Assembly (NCBI RefSeq): GCF_013410375.1
Contig: NZ_JACCFL010000001.1
Span: 2,604,001 to 2,668,000, forward strand
Source: Leifsonia shinshuensis
GTDB lineage: Bacteria > Actinomycetota > Actinomycetes > Actinomycetales > Microbacteriaceae
Length of the DNA: 64,000 bases
Direction of reading: 5' to 3'
In this document: positions 51,098-59,462 of the stretch, one piece after another
Layout: every line of letters starts with the position of its first letter
Numbering within the stretch: the first letter of the stretch is position 1
Notes under the pieces: generated by a model
What the model saw: only the letters and a program-made list of their open reading frames with translations
What the model was told of the DNA's origin: nothing
The model's database searches: none
Position numbers and translations under genes: made by a program

Positions 51098-51415
51098 TCA
51101 GGCCTCCGCCGGCTCGGCCGCCACCAGGAGCGCGGACGGGATGACCGCGGTCTCGTACGGCCCGCTCCCGTCGCGGCGCAGCTGGGGCTCGCTGAACGCC
51201 ACCACCCAGGTCGTGAAGCCGTCGTTCGGCAGGGACACGTGGCGCAGGCTGCGGTCGCCGGACGCGATGATGACGCCGGTCGGCTCGCCCGGCCAGTCGT
51301 CGGACGACGGCGGCTCCTGCTCCACCACGTACACCTGCACGCCGACGCCGAGGCCCGGCATCGCCTCGCGCGGGTCGCGCAGCGGCCGGGAACGGGGACG
51401 ATCACGCTTCCACAT
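51098..51415 (-). CDS. Small conserved protein of unknown function
   Basis: A 105-residue protein with a basic N-terminus (WKRDRPRSRPLRDPREAMPG) and a beta-rich core (GVGVQVYVVEQEPPSSDDWPGEPTGVIIASGDRSLRHVSLPNDGFTTWVVAF). I do not recognise a family. It overlaps the GNAT gene by 14 nt and DUF1697 follows after 3 nt. Confidence 0.7.
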   Translation of the reverse strand: MWKRDRPRSRPLRDPREAMPGLGVGVQVYVVEQEPPSSDDWPGEPTGVIIASGDRSLRHVSLPNDGFTTWVVAFSEPQLRRDGSGPYETAVIPSALLVAAEPAEA

Positions 51416-51950
51416 GACTCAAGCATCCCATCACGATCGCGTCCACCCACTCGCCGTCCCAGTGCAGCGCCTCGCGCCTGCGGCCTTCGACGACGAACCC
51501 GGCCTTCTCGTAGGCGCGCTGCGCGCGCGGGTTGAAGGCGAACACCTCCAGTTCGACGCGGTGCAGGCCGGCCGTGCCGAAGGCGTGCTCCAGCACCGCC
51601 CGGGTGGCCTCAGTGCCGTACCCGCTGCCGAACCACTGCGGCGAACCGAGCATGATCCGGAAGCCCACCGAGCGGTTGTCCGCGTCCAGGTCGTTGAGGA
51701 CGGCCTCGCCGAGGTGGACGCCGTCGGCCGTGCGCAGGATGGCCCAGTCGGCCCGCCCGTCCAGCGCCGCGAGCCCGGCCAGCCACTCCCGGATCTGATC
51801 CTCGGTGAACGTCGCGTGCGTCCCGGTCAGGCGCATCACCTCTGGCTCGTGCAGGGATGCCCAGGTGCCCTCGAAATGCCCGGGGCCGAGCGGGACGAGC
51901 GTCAGCCGCTCGGTGGTCAGCGTCGGGACGGGCTTCAGTGCGATGTCGAT
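51402..51950 (-). CDS. GNAT acetyltransferase (RimJ/RimL-like) with non-standard start
   Basis: About 183 residues with the RimL-type GNAT core: LTTERLTLVPL, DWAILR..DGVHLGEAVLNDLDADNRSVGFRIMLGSPQWFGSGYGTEATRAVLEHAF and HRVELEVFAFNPRAQRAYEKAGFVVEGRRREA. No ATG, GTG or TTG is in frame between the yidC-like overlap and LTTERL. A strong GGGGGAGGA lies 7 nt before an ATC codon at 51950-51948, which is where a start belongs. A CTG at 51938 is the alternative. Probably N-acetylates an amine; substrate unknown. Confidence 0.75.
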   Translation of the reverse strand: MDIALKPVPTLTTERLTLVPLGPGHFEGTWASLHEPEVMRLTGTHATFTEDQIREWLAGLAALDGRADWAILRTADGVHLGEAVLNDLDADNRSVGFRIMLGSPQWFGSGYGTEATRAVLEHAFGTAGLHRVELEVFAFNPRAQRAYEKAGFVVEGRRREALHWDGEWVDAIVMGCLSHVEA

Positions 51951-52696
51951 GGCTCGGTCCTCCCCCGGTTCGGGTCGAGCAGGCGGCGCAGGGTCGCGCG
52001 CTCGACGACGGTCCAGGCCGTCGTGGTCAGAATGTACACGGCGGCGGCCAGCGGCACGAACGCGGCGAAGACCACGGTGACGTACGGCAGGAACGACAGC
52101 GCCCGGATCACGCCGGTGGGCGCTGGGCTGCCGTCCGGCTGGGGCAACGCCAGCACGCGCCGCGACACGGTGGTCACCGCCGCGATGAGCACAAGGACGC
52201 CCGCGTAGACCAGGAAGGCCGGCCACACCGGGGCGGCGCCGGCCAGGCCGACGAAGCTGGTGCCGAGCGGCGCGCCGAGCACGTGCTCCCCCAGCAGCGC
52301 GTTGGCGTGCCCGGCGATCGTCGCGTGCGTGAACAGCGCGTATACCAGCGAGATCACGGGGAGCTGCGCCAGCAGCGGCAGCATCCCGGCGAACGGGGAG
52401 GTGCGCTCGGCCTGGTAGAGCTCCATCGTCTTGCGAGTGAGGAGCTCGCGGTCCTTCCCGTGCCTCCGCTGCAGTTCGGCGAGGGCCGGGGCGAGCCGGC
52501 GGCGGGTGTACTCGGCGCGCACCTGGCTGACGCCGACGGGGAGGAGGAGGGCGCGGACGATCATCGTCAAGACGACGATCGCCACGATGCCGGCGGCCGC
52601 GCCCGCGACGGGCTCTGCGGCGGCGGAGAGGGCGGTGACGAGGCCGTAGGCCGCGTCGAGGACGGCCGCGATCGGCGGCCACGAGAAGAAGTCCAT
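51935..52696 (-). CDS. YidC/Oxa1-family membrane insertase paralogue
   Basis: A 253-residue YidC-type protein with five helices. The conserved hydrophilic-groove Arg lies in TMIVRALLLPVGVSQVRAEY, a coiled cytosolic loop follows (LAPALAELQRRHGKDRELLTRKTMELYQAERTSPFAGMLPLLAQLPV), then FLPYVTVVFAAFVPLAAAVYILTTTAWT. It is not beside rnpA/rpmH, so it is probably a second, accessory insertase. A DUF6412 gene precedes it and the GNAT gene overlaps its 3' end by 16 nt. Confidence 0.87.
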   Translation of the reverse strand: MDFFSWPPIAAVLDAAYGLVTALSAAAEPVAGAAAGIVAIVVLTMIVRALLLPVGVSQVRAEYTRRRLAPALAELQRRHGKDRELLTRKTMELYQAERTSPFAGMLPLLAQLPVISLVYALFTHATIAGHANALLGEHVLGAPLGTSFVGLAGAAPVWPAFLVYAGVLVLIAAVTTVSRRVLALPQPDGSPAPTGVIRALSFLPYVTVVFAAFVPLAAAVYILTTTAWTVVERATLRRLLDPNRGRTEPSTSH

Positions 52697-52768
52697 GGGT
52701 GGTGTCCCTGCTGTCGGAAACGAACGAAGACGTCGTCTGGCCGCGCAGGGGGCGATGGAAACGCCCGG

Positions 52769-53104
52769 CTACGCGGCCGGCAGGGAAATGCCCGGAGCTC
52801 TCGGGCGCGGACGGCCGTCGGCGTCCGGGTCGGACTGGCTCTGCAGGAGCCAGCCGGCGGCGGGCTGCAGCGGGCTCGACCAGACGGCGCGGGCCCGCAG
52901 GGAGGCCGCGAGCGCGGCGACCGAGCGCACGACCGCCGCGGCGGCGACCGCGACGAGCCCGATCGCTCCGGCGAGACCGGCGAGGGCGACGAGTCCGGAC
53001 GCGCCCCCGGACCAGGTGGCGGAGGGCGACACCGTGTGCCAGAGCACCGACAGGCCGGTGCCGGGCGCGAAGAGACGCGCCACGAACTCCAGCAGACCGG
53101 CCAT
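52769..53104 (-). CDS. DUF6412 small membrane protein next to YidC paralogue
   Basis: A 111-residue protein with two hydrophobic helices (ASGLVALAGLAGAIGLVAVAAAAVVRSVA main). A Trp/Pro region WSSPLQPAAGWLLQSQSDPDADGRPRPRAPG at the C-terminus resembles DUF6412. Its repeated placement beside actinobacterial YidC paralogues (from memory) suggests a partner or substrate. TACCGT (complement of 53112-53117) is 7 nt before the ATG. Confidence 0.65.
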   Translation of the reverse strand: MAGLLEFVARLFAPGTGLSVLWHTVSPSATWSGGASGLVALAGLAGAIGLVAVAAAAVVRSVAALAASLRARAVWSSPLQPAAGWLLQSQSDPDADGRPRPRAPGISLPAA

Positions 53105-53190
53105 GTGGACGACGGTAACGCATCCTCCCGCCGGGCCGCTCGCACGTTCGCCGTGAGCGGAGCGGGCCCGAACAGGAGCAAGATGGGGGC

Positions 53191-53856
53191 ATGAGTCGAA
53201 TCGCGATCGTCGGTGCCCACGGAAAAGTCGCCCAGCAGCTCATGCGGGTGCTCTACGACCGGGGGGACGAGTTCGTCGGCATCGTCCGCAGCGACGAGCA
53301 CGCCGAGGACGTCTACCGCCTGGGCGGAGAGGGGCACGTGCTCGACATCGAGCAGGCCGACTCCGGCGCCATCGCCAAGGCCATCGTCGGCTGCGACGCC
53401 GTCGTCTTCACCGCGGGCGCCGGGGCGGGCTCCGGGGTCGCACGCAAGCGCACCGTCGACTATGCGGGCTCCGTGAAGTCCGCCGAGGCGGCGGCCTCCG
53501 CGGGCATCCGGCGCTTCGTCCAGGTGAGCGCCTGGGGCGTCGACGCCCCGGTGGCCGAGGACGCCGACCCGCAGTGGCGCGCGTACGTCGAGGCCAAGCG
53601 GGAGGCCGACGAGGCGCTCCGCGCCTCGGGACTCGACTGGACCATCCTCCGTCCGGGCGGCCTGACCTTCGACGAGGGCACCGGCGCGATCCAGCTCGGC
53701 GAGAGCGTGCCGCGCGGCACCATCCCGCGCGAGGACGTCGCGCGGCTGATCGCCGTCTGCCTGACCGAGCCCGCCACGATCGGCCGCACCTGGGAGGTCA
53801 TCTCCGGCGACGTCCCGATCGAGGAGGCCGTGCACGCGCTGACGGCGGCCCAATAG
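53191..53856 (+). CDS. NAD(P)-binding atypical SDR (NmrA/SDR_a5-like)
   Basis: A 221-residue Rossmann protein with IAIVGAHGKVAQQLMRVLYDRGDEFVGIVR at the N-terminus and QVSAWGVDAP plus LDWTILRPGGLTFDEGTG downstream. This matches the short NmrA/ycf39-like SDR group, which lacks the YxxxK pair and may sense redox state or reduce flavin/quinones. CAAGAT (53179-53184) is 6 nt before the ATG. The acyl-CoA ligase gene follows after 9 nt. Confidence 0.85.
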   Translation: MSRIAIVGAHGKVAQQLMRVLYDRGDEFVGIVRSDEHAEDVYRLGGEGHVLDIEQADSGAIAKAIVGCDAVVFTAGAGAGSGVARKRTVDYAGSVKSAEAAASAGIRRFVQVSAWGVDAPVAEDADPQWRAYVEAKREADEALRASGLDWTILRPGGLTFDEGTGAIQLGESVPRGTIPREDVARLIAVCLTEPATIGRTWEVISGDVPIEEAVHALTAAQ

Positions 53857-53859
53857 GCT
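53854..53859 (+). promoter_or_regulatory. -10 box of the acyl-CoA ligase gene, leaderless start
   Basis: TAGGCT overlaps the stop codon of the upstream SDR gene and ends 6 nt before the GTG at 53866. Confidence 0.5.
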
Positions 53860-53865
53860 CGTCCC

Positions 53866-55569
53866 GTGACTGGTTACAGCGATCGCCCCTGGGTCTCCGC
53901 CTATGCGCCGGACGTCCCCGCCGACATCGAGCTGCCGGAGGGTTCCCTCGCCCACCTGATCGACGACTCGGTCGCGACCTACGGGAAGCACGTCGCGCTG
54001 GAGTTCTTCGGCGCGACGACGACCTACGCGGAGCTCGGCGACCAGATCGCGCGCGCCGCCGAGGGCCTGCGCAAGCGCGGCGTCCGCAAGGGCGACCGGG
54101 TCGCGCTCGTGCTGCCGAACTGCCCGCAGCACGTGGTGGCGTTCTATGCGGCGCTCCGGCTCGGCGCCGTCGTCGTCGAGCACAACCCGCTCTACACTCC
54201 GCGCGAGCTGCGCCACCAGTTCGAGGACCACGGCGCGACCGTGGCGATCGTCTGGGACAAGGTCGCGCCGATGGTGCAGGAGCTGCCCGCCGACCTCGGC
54301 GTCGCCACGGTCATCTCCGTGGACATCACCCGCGGGATGCCCGCGAGCAAGCGCTTCGCCCTCCGCCTGCCGATCCCCGCCGCCCGCAAGGCCCGCGAGC
54401 AGCTCACCGCCAAAGCGTCCGGCACCGTCCCGTGGGAGACGCTCGTCTCGTCGCGCCGGCTGAAGGCCTCCGTCCCACGCCCGGAGCGCGACGACCTCGC
54501 GCTCATCCAGTACACCAGCGGCACGACGGGGCGTCCGAAGGGCGTCATGCTCAGCCACCTCAACCTCGCCGTCAACGCGGCGCAGGCGCGGGCGTGGGTG
54601 CCGACGATCGAGCGCGGCAGCTCGGTCGTCTACGCGGTGCTGCCGCTGTTCCACGCCTACGGGCTCACGCTCTGCCTGACCTTCGCGATGAGCATGGGGT
54701 CGCGGCTGGTCCTGTTCCCCAAGTTCGACCCCGACCTGGTGCTGGACGTCGTGAAGAAGCGCCCGGCGACCTTCCTGCCCGCCGTCCCGCCGATCTACGA
54801 GCGTCTCGTGCAGGCGGCGGAGAAGCGCCGGGTCTCGCTCTCCGGCATCGACATCGCGATCTCCGGCGCGATGAGCCTCCCGCAGAGCATCGTCGACCTC
54901 TGGGAGTCCAAGACCGGCGGCTACCTGGTGGAGGGCTACGGCCTCTCCGAGTGCGCCCCCGTGCTGATGGCGAACCCGGTCGGCGCGACCCGCAAGCCCG
55001 GCACGGTCGGCCTCGCGCTGCCGGGCACCGAGCTGCGCGTCGCCGACCCGGACGACCCGACGGCCGACCGGCCGTTCGGCGAGGAGGGCGAGCTGCTCGC
55101 CCGCGGTCCGCAGGTGTTCTCGGGCTACTGGCGCAACGCCGACGAGTCGGCCAAGGTGCTCACCCCCGACGGCTGGTTCCGCACCGGCGACATCGTCACG
55201 ATGGACGAGGACGGCTTCGTCCGCATCGTGGACCGCATCAAGGAGCTCATCGTCACCGGCGGCTTCAACGTCTCCCCGACCGAGGTGGAGGACGCGCTGC
55301 GCAGCTTCGAGGGGGTCGCCGACGTCGCCGTGGTCGGCCTCCCGCACCGCCGCGGCGGCGAGGACGTGGTCGCCGCCGTCGTGATGGAGCCGGGCGCGTC
55401 GTTCGACGAGGAGGCCATCCGCGCCTACGGGCGGGACTGCCTGACGGCGTACAAGGTGCCGAAGCACGTGGTGCAGGTGGACGAGCTGCCGCGCAGCATC
55501 GTCGGCAAGGTCATCCGCCGCAAGGTCCGCGACCAGCTCGTGGCGCAGCGGGAGGCTGCGGGCGCCTGA
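53866..55569 (+). CDS. Long-chain fatty-acid--CoA ligase
   Basis: A 567-residue adenylate-forming enzyme. The AMP-binding motif YTSGTTGRPKG is near residue 216, VEGYGLSECAPV near 359, and the C-terminal lid has GWFRTGDIVTMDEDGF with the catalytic Lys in PRSIVGKVIRRKVRD. It activates fatty acids to acyl-CoA. The convergent PaaI-type thioesterase could act on related acyl-CoAs. Confidence 0.92.
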   Translation: MTGYSDRPWVSAYAPDVPADIELPEGSLAHLIDDSVATYGKHVALEFFGATTTYAELGDQIARAAEGLRKRGVRKGDRVALVLPNCPQHVVAFYAALRLGAVVVEHNPLYTPRELRHQFEDHGATVAIVWDKVAPMVQELPADLGVATVISVDITRGMPASKRFALRLPIPAARKAREQLTAKASGTVPWETLVSSRRLKASVPRPERDDLALIQYTSGTTGRPKGVMLSHLNLAVNAAQARAWVPTIERGSSVVYAVLPLFHAYGLTLCLTFAMSMGSRLVLFPKFDPDLVLDVVKKRPATFLPAVPPIYERLVQAAEKRRVSLSGIDIAISGAMSLPQSIVDLWESKTGGYLVEGYGLSECAPVLMANPVGATRKPGTVGLALPGTELRVADPDDPTADRPFGEEGELLARGPQVFSGYWRNADESAKVLTPDGWFRTGDIVTMDEDGFVRIVDRIKELIVTGGFNVSPTEVEDALRSFEGVADVAVVGLPHRRGGEDVVAAVVMEPGASFDEEAIRAYGRDCLTAYKVPKHVVQVDELPRSIVGKVIRRKVRDQLVAQREAAGA

Positions 55570-55604
55570 CGCGCGTCAGCCGATGGGCCGATTCAGCCGA
55601 TGGG
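55566..55604. repeat. Hairpin and 17-bp-period duplication between ligase and thioesterase
   Basis: CTGAC-GCGC-GTCAG (55566-55579) is a hairpin that includes the ligase stop codon. TCAGCCGATGGG then occurs at 55576 and again at 55593 (17-bp period); the second copy contains the thioesterase stop codon. Confidence 0.7.
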
Positions 55605-56084
55605 AAACACGAGCAGCGACCCCGTCGCCGTGGCGACCGTCTTCCCGCTCCCGTCGGTGACCACCCCGTCCGCGAACGCCACCCGGTTGCCCGGCTTGGT
55701 CACCGTGGCGCTGGCGGTGAGCGCGCCGCTGCTCGCGAACACCGGCCGCAGGTAGTTGACCTTGATCTCGATGGACGTGTAGCCCTGCCCCTGCGCGAGC
55801 GTCGAATGCACGGCGCAGCCGATCGCCGAGTCGAGGAGCGTGCAGACCAGGCCGCCGTGGACCGTCCCGATCGGGTTGTAGTGCGACTCGTCGGGCTCGC
55901 AGACGAACACCGCCCTGCCGAGCTCGGCCTCCGTCAGCGTCATGCCCATCAGGTTCGCGATGGGCGGCGCCGGCAGCTCGCCCGCGATCATCTTCTGCAG
56001 GTACTCCAGGCCGCTCATCGTCGGCATGGCGGCGACGCCCGGCGCCGGGTCCTGCCAGTGGACGGTTCGGCTGCGGTCGTTCAC
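55593..56084 (-). CDS. PaaI-family hotdog thioesterase
   Basis: A 163-residue hotdog protein with the PaaI signature HYNPIGTVHGGLVCTLLDSAIGCAVHS; the HGG with Asp downstream forms the active-site region. The GTG at 56084 overlaps the APC-permease stop (GTGA), so both genes are on one mRNA. Hydrolyses small or aryl acyl-CoA esters in related proteins; substrate here is unknown. Confidence 0.88.
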   Translation of the reverse strand: MNDRSRTVHWQDPAPGVAAMPTMSGLEYLQKMIAGELPAPPIANLMGMTLTEAELGRAVFVCEPDESHYNPIGTVHGGLVCTLLDSAIGCAVHSTLAQGQGYTSIEIKVNYLRPVFASSGALTASATVTKPGNRVAFADGVVTDGSGKTVATATGSLLVFPIG

Positions 56085-57838
56085 TCGCTCCCCTTCCGCG
56101 GGAGATCAGGGTCGGCCGGCGGGAGGTCCGACGGCTCGTCGACCTCTTCGAGCGTCTCCGCGTTGATCGCCGTCTGCCCCTCCGGCAGGTTGGAGAAGTC
56201 GGGCGCGATGACCGTCGCCGGGATGCGGGCCGCCGCCGTCCCGAACGGCAGCTCGTCGCCGACGAGGACCGGCTCCAGGATGATGTCGTCGCTCTGCCGC
56301 GGCAGCGTGCGGCCCTTGAAGTAGTCGGGCCGGATGATCCGCCAGACGATCATCAGCACGACGCCGATCAGGATGCCGCCGACGCCCACGACCGCCTCGG
56401 CGCCGATCCCGAAGATGGTCACGTTCTTGCCGTTGGCGTCTTGCAGCCAGTCCACCCTCGCGAACTGGATCACGCCGTAGATGAACACCGCCAGCAGCAT
56501 CAGCCCGCCGAGCAGCGGGAACAGCCCGCGCATGATCGCGTGCCGGAAGCTCGTGAACAGCGTCCGGTGGTAGTACCAGACGCACGCGAACCCGGTCAGC
56601 CCGTAGTAGAACGCGATCATCAGGCCGATCGAGCCGATCAGCGCAGTGAGGAGGGTGACGTTGATCGCCGTGAAGATCAGGTAGAAGGCCGCCGAGACCA
56701 GGCCCATGCCGATCGTCGACCAGGTCGGCGTCAGGAACCTCGGGTGGATGCGGGCGAACTTCTCCGGGATCGCCTTGTAGACCGCCATCGACAGCGTCGT
56801 GCGCGCGGTCGGCAGGATGGTGGTCTGGGTGGACGCCGACGCGGAGGTCAGGATCGAGAAGCCGAGCAGCGTCATCAGGATCGCCCCGATCGGCCCGCTG
56901 CCGAACAGCGTCGGCCCGATCGCCGAGAAGACGTCGCCGGAGTTCGCCGGGTTCGCCAGCCCGATGCCCTTCGTGCCGACGCCCGCGAACGCGACCGTCG
57001 CGACGGTCACGATCGCGTAGGTGCCGAGCAGCAGCAGCGTGCTGATGATCGCGGCGCGGCCCGGGGTCTTGTCCGGGTTCTTGGTCTCCTCGTTGATGGA
57101 GACCGCGGTGTCCCAGCCCCAGTAGATGAAGATCGCGGTCAGCAGCGCCGGCGCGATGGTCTGTCCGAAATCGAGGGTGAACGGGTTGAACCAGGACCAC
57201 TGCGGGATCAGCGAGTACGGCTCGGCGTTGCCGGTGTACACCTTCACCAGCGCGAACACGGCGAAGAAGATCAGGATGACGACCTCGAAGCCGAGCAGGA
57301 AGTACTGCAGCCGCGCGGACACCTCGATGCCGCGGTAGCAGATCCACGTCATCAGGGCGATCCAGACCAGGCCGGCGATGGTCACGGCGACGTTGTTGTT
57401 GGCGAGGGCCGCAACACCGGGTAACCCGAAGCCGCCGACGAACGTGTAGGAGTACTGGCCGGCGATCTGCGCCAGGTTGGACATCACGATCACGTCGGCG
57501 ATGATGATGCCCCAGCCGCCCATCCACCCGGTGATCGGGCCGAACGCGCGCGCCGCCCAGGTGAAGGTCGTGCCGCAGTCCGGCTCGGCCTTGTTCAGCT
57601 CCTGGTAGGCGACGGCGATGAAGTACATCGGGATGAAGGCGAGCAACACGATGCCGGGCGCTTTGACGCCGGCGGCGAGCGTCCCGCCGACCACGATGAA
57701 GCCGAGGCTGGCGGCGAGGCTGTAGGCCGGCGCGGTGGACGCGACGCCGACGACCACGCCGGACACGAGCCCGAGCGCGCCGCTCTTGAGGCCCTTCCTG
57801 CCTGCTTCGTCCGTCGCGGATGAGTTCGTGGATGTCAT
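56081..57838 (-). CDS. APC-family amino acid/polyamine permease
   Basis: A 585-residue transporter with about 12-13 helices. The first helix has the unwound substrate motif GVASTAPAYSLAASLG, and the second YQELNKAEPDCGTTFTWAARAFGPITGWMGGW. A 75-residue hydrophilic, acidic C-terminus (PRQSDDIILEPVLVGDELPF...) follows. ATG 57838 lies behind CGGAGG. Imports an amino acid or amine; co-transcription with a thioesterase gives no clear hint. Confidence 0.9.
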   Translation of the reverse strand: MTSTNSSATDEAGRKGLKSGALGLVSGVVVGVASTAPAYSLAASLGFIVVGGTLAAGVKAPGIVLLAFIPMYFIAVAYQELNKAEPDCGTTFTWAARAFGPITGWMGGWGIIIADVIVMSNLAQIAGQYSYTFVGGFGLPGVAALANNNVAVTIAGLVWIALMTWICYRGIEVSARLQYFLLGFEVVILIFFAVFALVKVYTGNAEPYSLIPQWSWFNPFTLDFGQTIAPALLTAIFIYWGWDTAVSINEETKNPDKTPGRAAIISTLLLLGTYAIVTVATVAFAGVGTKGIGLANPANSGDVFSAIGPTLFGSGPIGAILMTLLGFSILTSASASTQTTILPTARTTLSMAVYKAIPEKFARIHPRFLTPTWSTIGMGLVSAAFYLIFTAINVTLLTALIGSIGLMIAFYYGLTGFACVWYYHRTLFTSFRHAIMRGLFPLLGGLMLLAVFIYGVIQFARVDWLQDANGKNVTIFGIGAEAVVGVGGILIGVVLMIVWRIIRPDYFKGRTLPRQSDDIILEPVLVGDELPFGTAAARIPATVIAPDFSNLPEGQTAINAETLEEVDEPSDLPPADPDLPRKGSE

Positions 57839-57960
57839 GGCAACCTCCGGTGACTCGGGTCCGCTCACCGGTGAGCGGGCCACCGGCCACAGCGTAGCTC
57901 CCGGAACGCGTTGCGTGACTGCACGTTCTCTCAGACGGCGCGCCGGCGAGGCGGGTTCGG

Positions 57961-58881
57961 TCAGGCCGCCGGGTTCCCCGCGAGCCGCGCCAGCCGCCGT
58001 CTGGCGGCGAGCTCCGCCTGCGTCTGCGGCCCCAGCAGGACCTGCGCGCCGCCGAGCACCAGGGCGGTCGCCCGGGCGACCGGCAGCCGATCCCGCACCG
58101 GCAGTCCAAGCAGGGCGCGGTGCCGCGGCTCCAGCGTGGAGACCGCCGCGCGGAACAGCACGCGGTACGACGGCCGCAGCGTGCTCCGCAGCGGGGCGCG
58201 CCGGATGAAGCGCACGATCTCCTCCACCTCCGGACCGCCGCGCAATTCCCCCGCGTCGGTGACCGCGTCGATGCGGGCGCGCAGCTCCGCGGCCGTGCGC
58301 GGCGGGTCGCCGACGCCCATCAGCTCCGCCGCGGTCGCCCACTCGCCGACGTAGCCGTCCGCGCCGCCCGGGATGGGCGACCCCCAGCGCTCGTGCGCGG
58401 TGAGGAACGCGTCGGTGAAGGCCAGGTGTACCCACTCCGCGAGGTCCGGGTCGTTCGCCGTGTAGGGCCGGGTGACGCCGTGCCCGTCGACGTAGCTGCC
58501 GCGCACCCGCTCGTGCAGCGTCTTGACCAGGTCGGAGCCGGCGATCGCCTGCCCGCGGCTGCCGAAGGTGACCGTGTGGATCCACTGGATGGTGCCCGCC
58601 AGCCGGCCGAGCGGGTCCTCGCGGTAGCGCGAGTGGTCGCGCACGCCCGCGAGGGCGCCGGGGTGCAGGGCCTGGAGCAGCAGGGCGCGGACGCCGGCGA
58701 CGAGCGTCGGCATCCCACCGTGCACCGTCCACGCCGCCCCGCCGGCCGGGAAGAAGCCCTCGTCGTCGCCGTCCTCCAGCCGCAGCACCCAGCTCGGGAC
58801 GCGGTCGGAGCGCCCGGACAGCGTCTCGATCAGGTGCGAGCGCACCGGTCCGAAAAGGCGGTCGACGCCGGCTCCGGTCAT
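57961..58881 (-). CDS. DUF2236/MpaB-like oxygenase-family protein
   Basis: A 306-residue protein of the latex-clearing/MpaB' (DUF2236) family. Landmarks are the LLLQALHPGALAGVRDHSRYREDPLGRLAGTIQWI segment with the conserved HPG and the VHLAFTDAFLTAHERWG helix, plus late RHRALLGLPVR. Relatives bind haem b and oxidise polymers or lipids; activity here is unproven. Its ATG overlaps the YbaK-type stop (ATGA). Confidence 0.85.
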   Translation of the reverse strand: MTGAGVDRLFGPVRSHLIETLSGRSDRVPSWVLRLEDGDDEGFFPAGGAAWTVHGGMPTLVAGVRALLLQALHPGALAGVRDHSRYREDPLGRLAGTIQWIHTVTFGSRGQAIAGSDLVKTLHERVRGSYVDGHGVTRPYTANDPDLAEWVHLAFTDAFLTAHERWGSPIPGGADGYVGEWATAAELMGVGDPPRTAAELRARIDAVTDAGELRGGPEVEEIVRFIRRAPLRSTLRPSYRVLFRAAVSTLEPRHRALLGLPVRDRLPVARATALVLGGAQVLLGPQTQAELAARRRLARLAGNPAA

Positions 58882-59438
58882 CGCGGCGGCAGCTCCTGGC
58901 CCAGCCCGTCGATCACCTGCGCGGACGGGAGGTCGCCCAGCAGGCGGCCGGGCAGCAGGATCTTGGACCGGCGCACTCCGGACCCGATGATGACGACGAC
59001 GCCGTCGGCCACGACGCGGGAGTCGACCAGCAGCGGCCACTCCGCGGGGAGCCCGATGGGCGTGATGCCGCCGTACTCCATCCCGGTCAGTTCGACGGCG
59101 CGCTCCATCGGCAGGAACGACGCCTTGCGGACGTCGAGCAGCCGCTTGACGGTGTTGTTGACGTCGGCGCGGGTGGTGGCGAGCACGACGCAGGCGGCGA
59201 TGCGCTCGACGCCCTCGCGCTTGCCGCCGACGACGACGCAGTTGGCGAGGGTGTCGGCCTCCAGGCCGAACTGCTCCTGCGTGGCGGCGGTGTCGGACAC
59301 GTCGGGGTCGATCTCCACGACGCCGACCTCGTCGAGCCAGCCGAGCTCCGTCAGCGTCGCGAGGGTGGCCGGGGCCAGCAGGTCGGTGCGGGAGGAGGCC
59401 GGGGCCGTGGTCAGCCCGCCGAGAGTGAAGACGCCCAT
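58878..59438 (-). CDS. YbaK/aminoacyl-tRNA deacylase domain protein
   Basis: A 186-residue YbaK/ProX-fold protein (LEADTLANCVVVGGKREGVERIAACVVLATTRADVNNTVKRLL; KASFLPMERAVELTGMEYGGITPIGLP). The family hydrolyses mischarged tRNAs such as Cys- or Ala-tRNA-Pro. TAGCGT (complement of 59445-59450) is 6 nt before the ATG, and the first of four palindromes sits where its -35 would be. It is coupled to the DUF2236 gene. Confidence 0.88.
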   Translation of the reverse strand: MGVFTLGGLTTAPASSRTDLLAPATLATLTELGWLDEVGVVEIDPDVSDTAATQEQFGLEADTLANCVVVGGKREGVERIAACVVLATTRADVNNTVKRLLDVRKASFLPMERAVELTGMEYGGITPIGLPAEWPLLVDSRVVADGVVVIIGSGVRRSKILLPGRLLGDLPSAQVIDGLGQELPPR

Positions 59439-59444
59439 GCGCCT

Positions 59445-59450
59445 ACGCTA
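59445..59450 (-). promoter_or_regulatory. -10 box of ybaK-like gene
   Basis: TAGCGT on the minus strand ends 6 nt before the ATG; the -35 position overlaps a palindrome at 59463-59475. Confidence 0.5.
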
Positions 59451-59462
59451 GCGCGCTTGACG

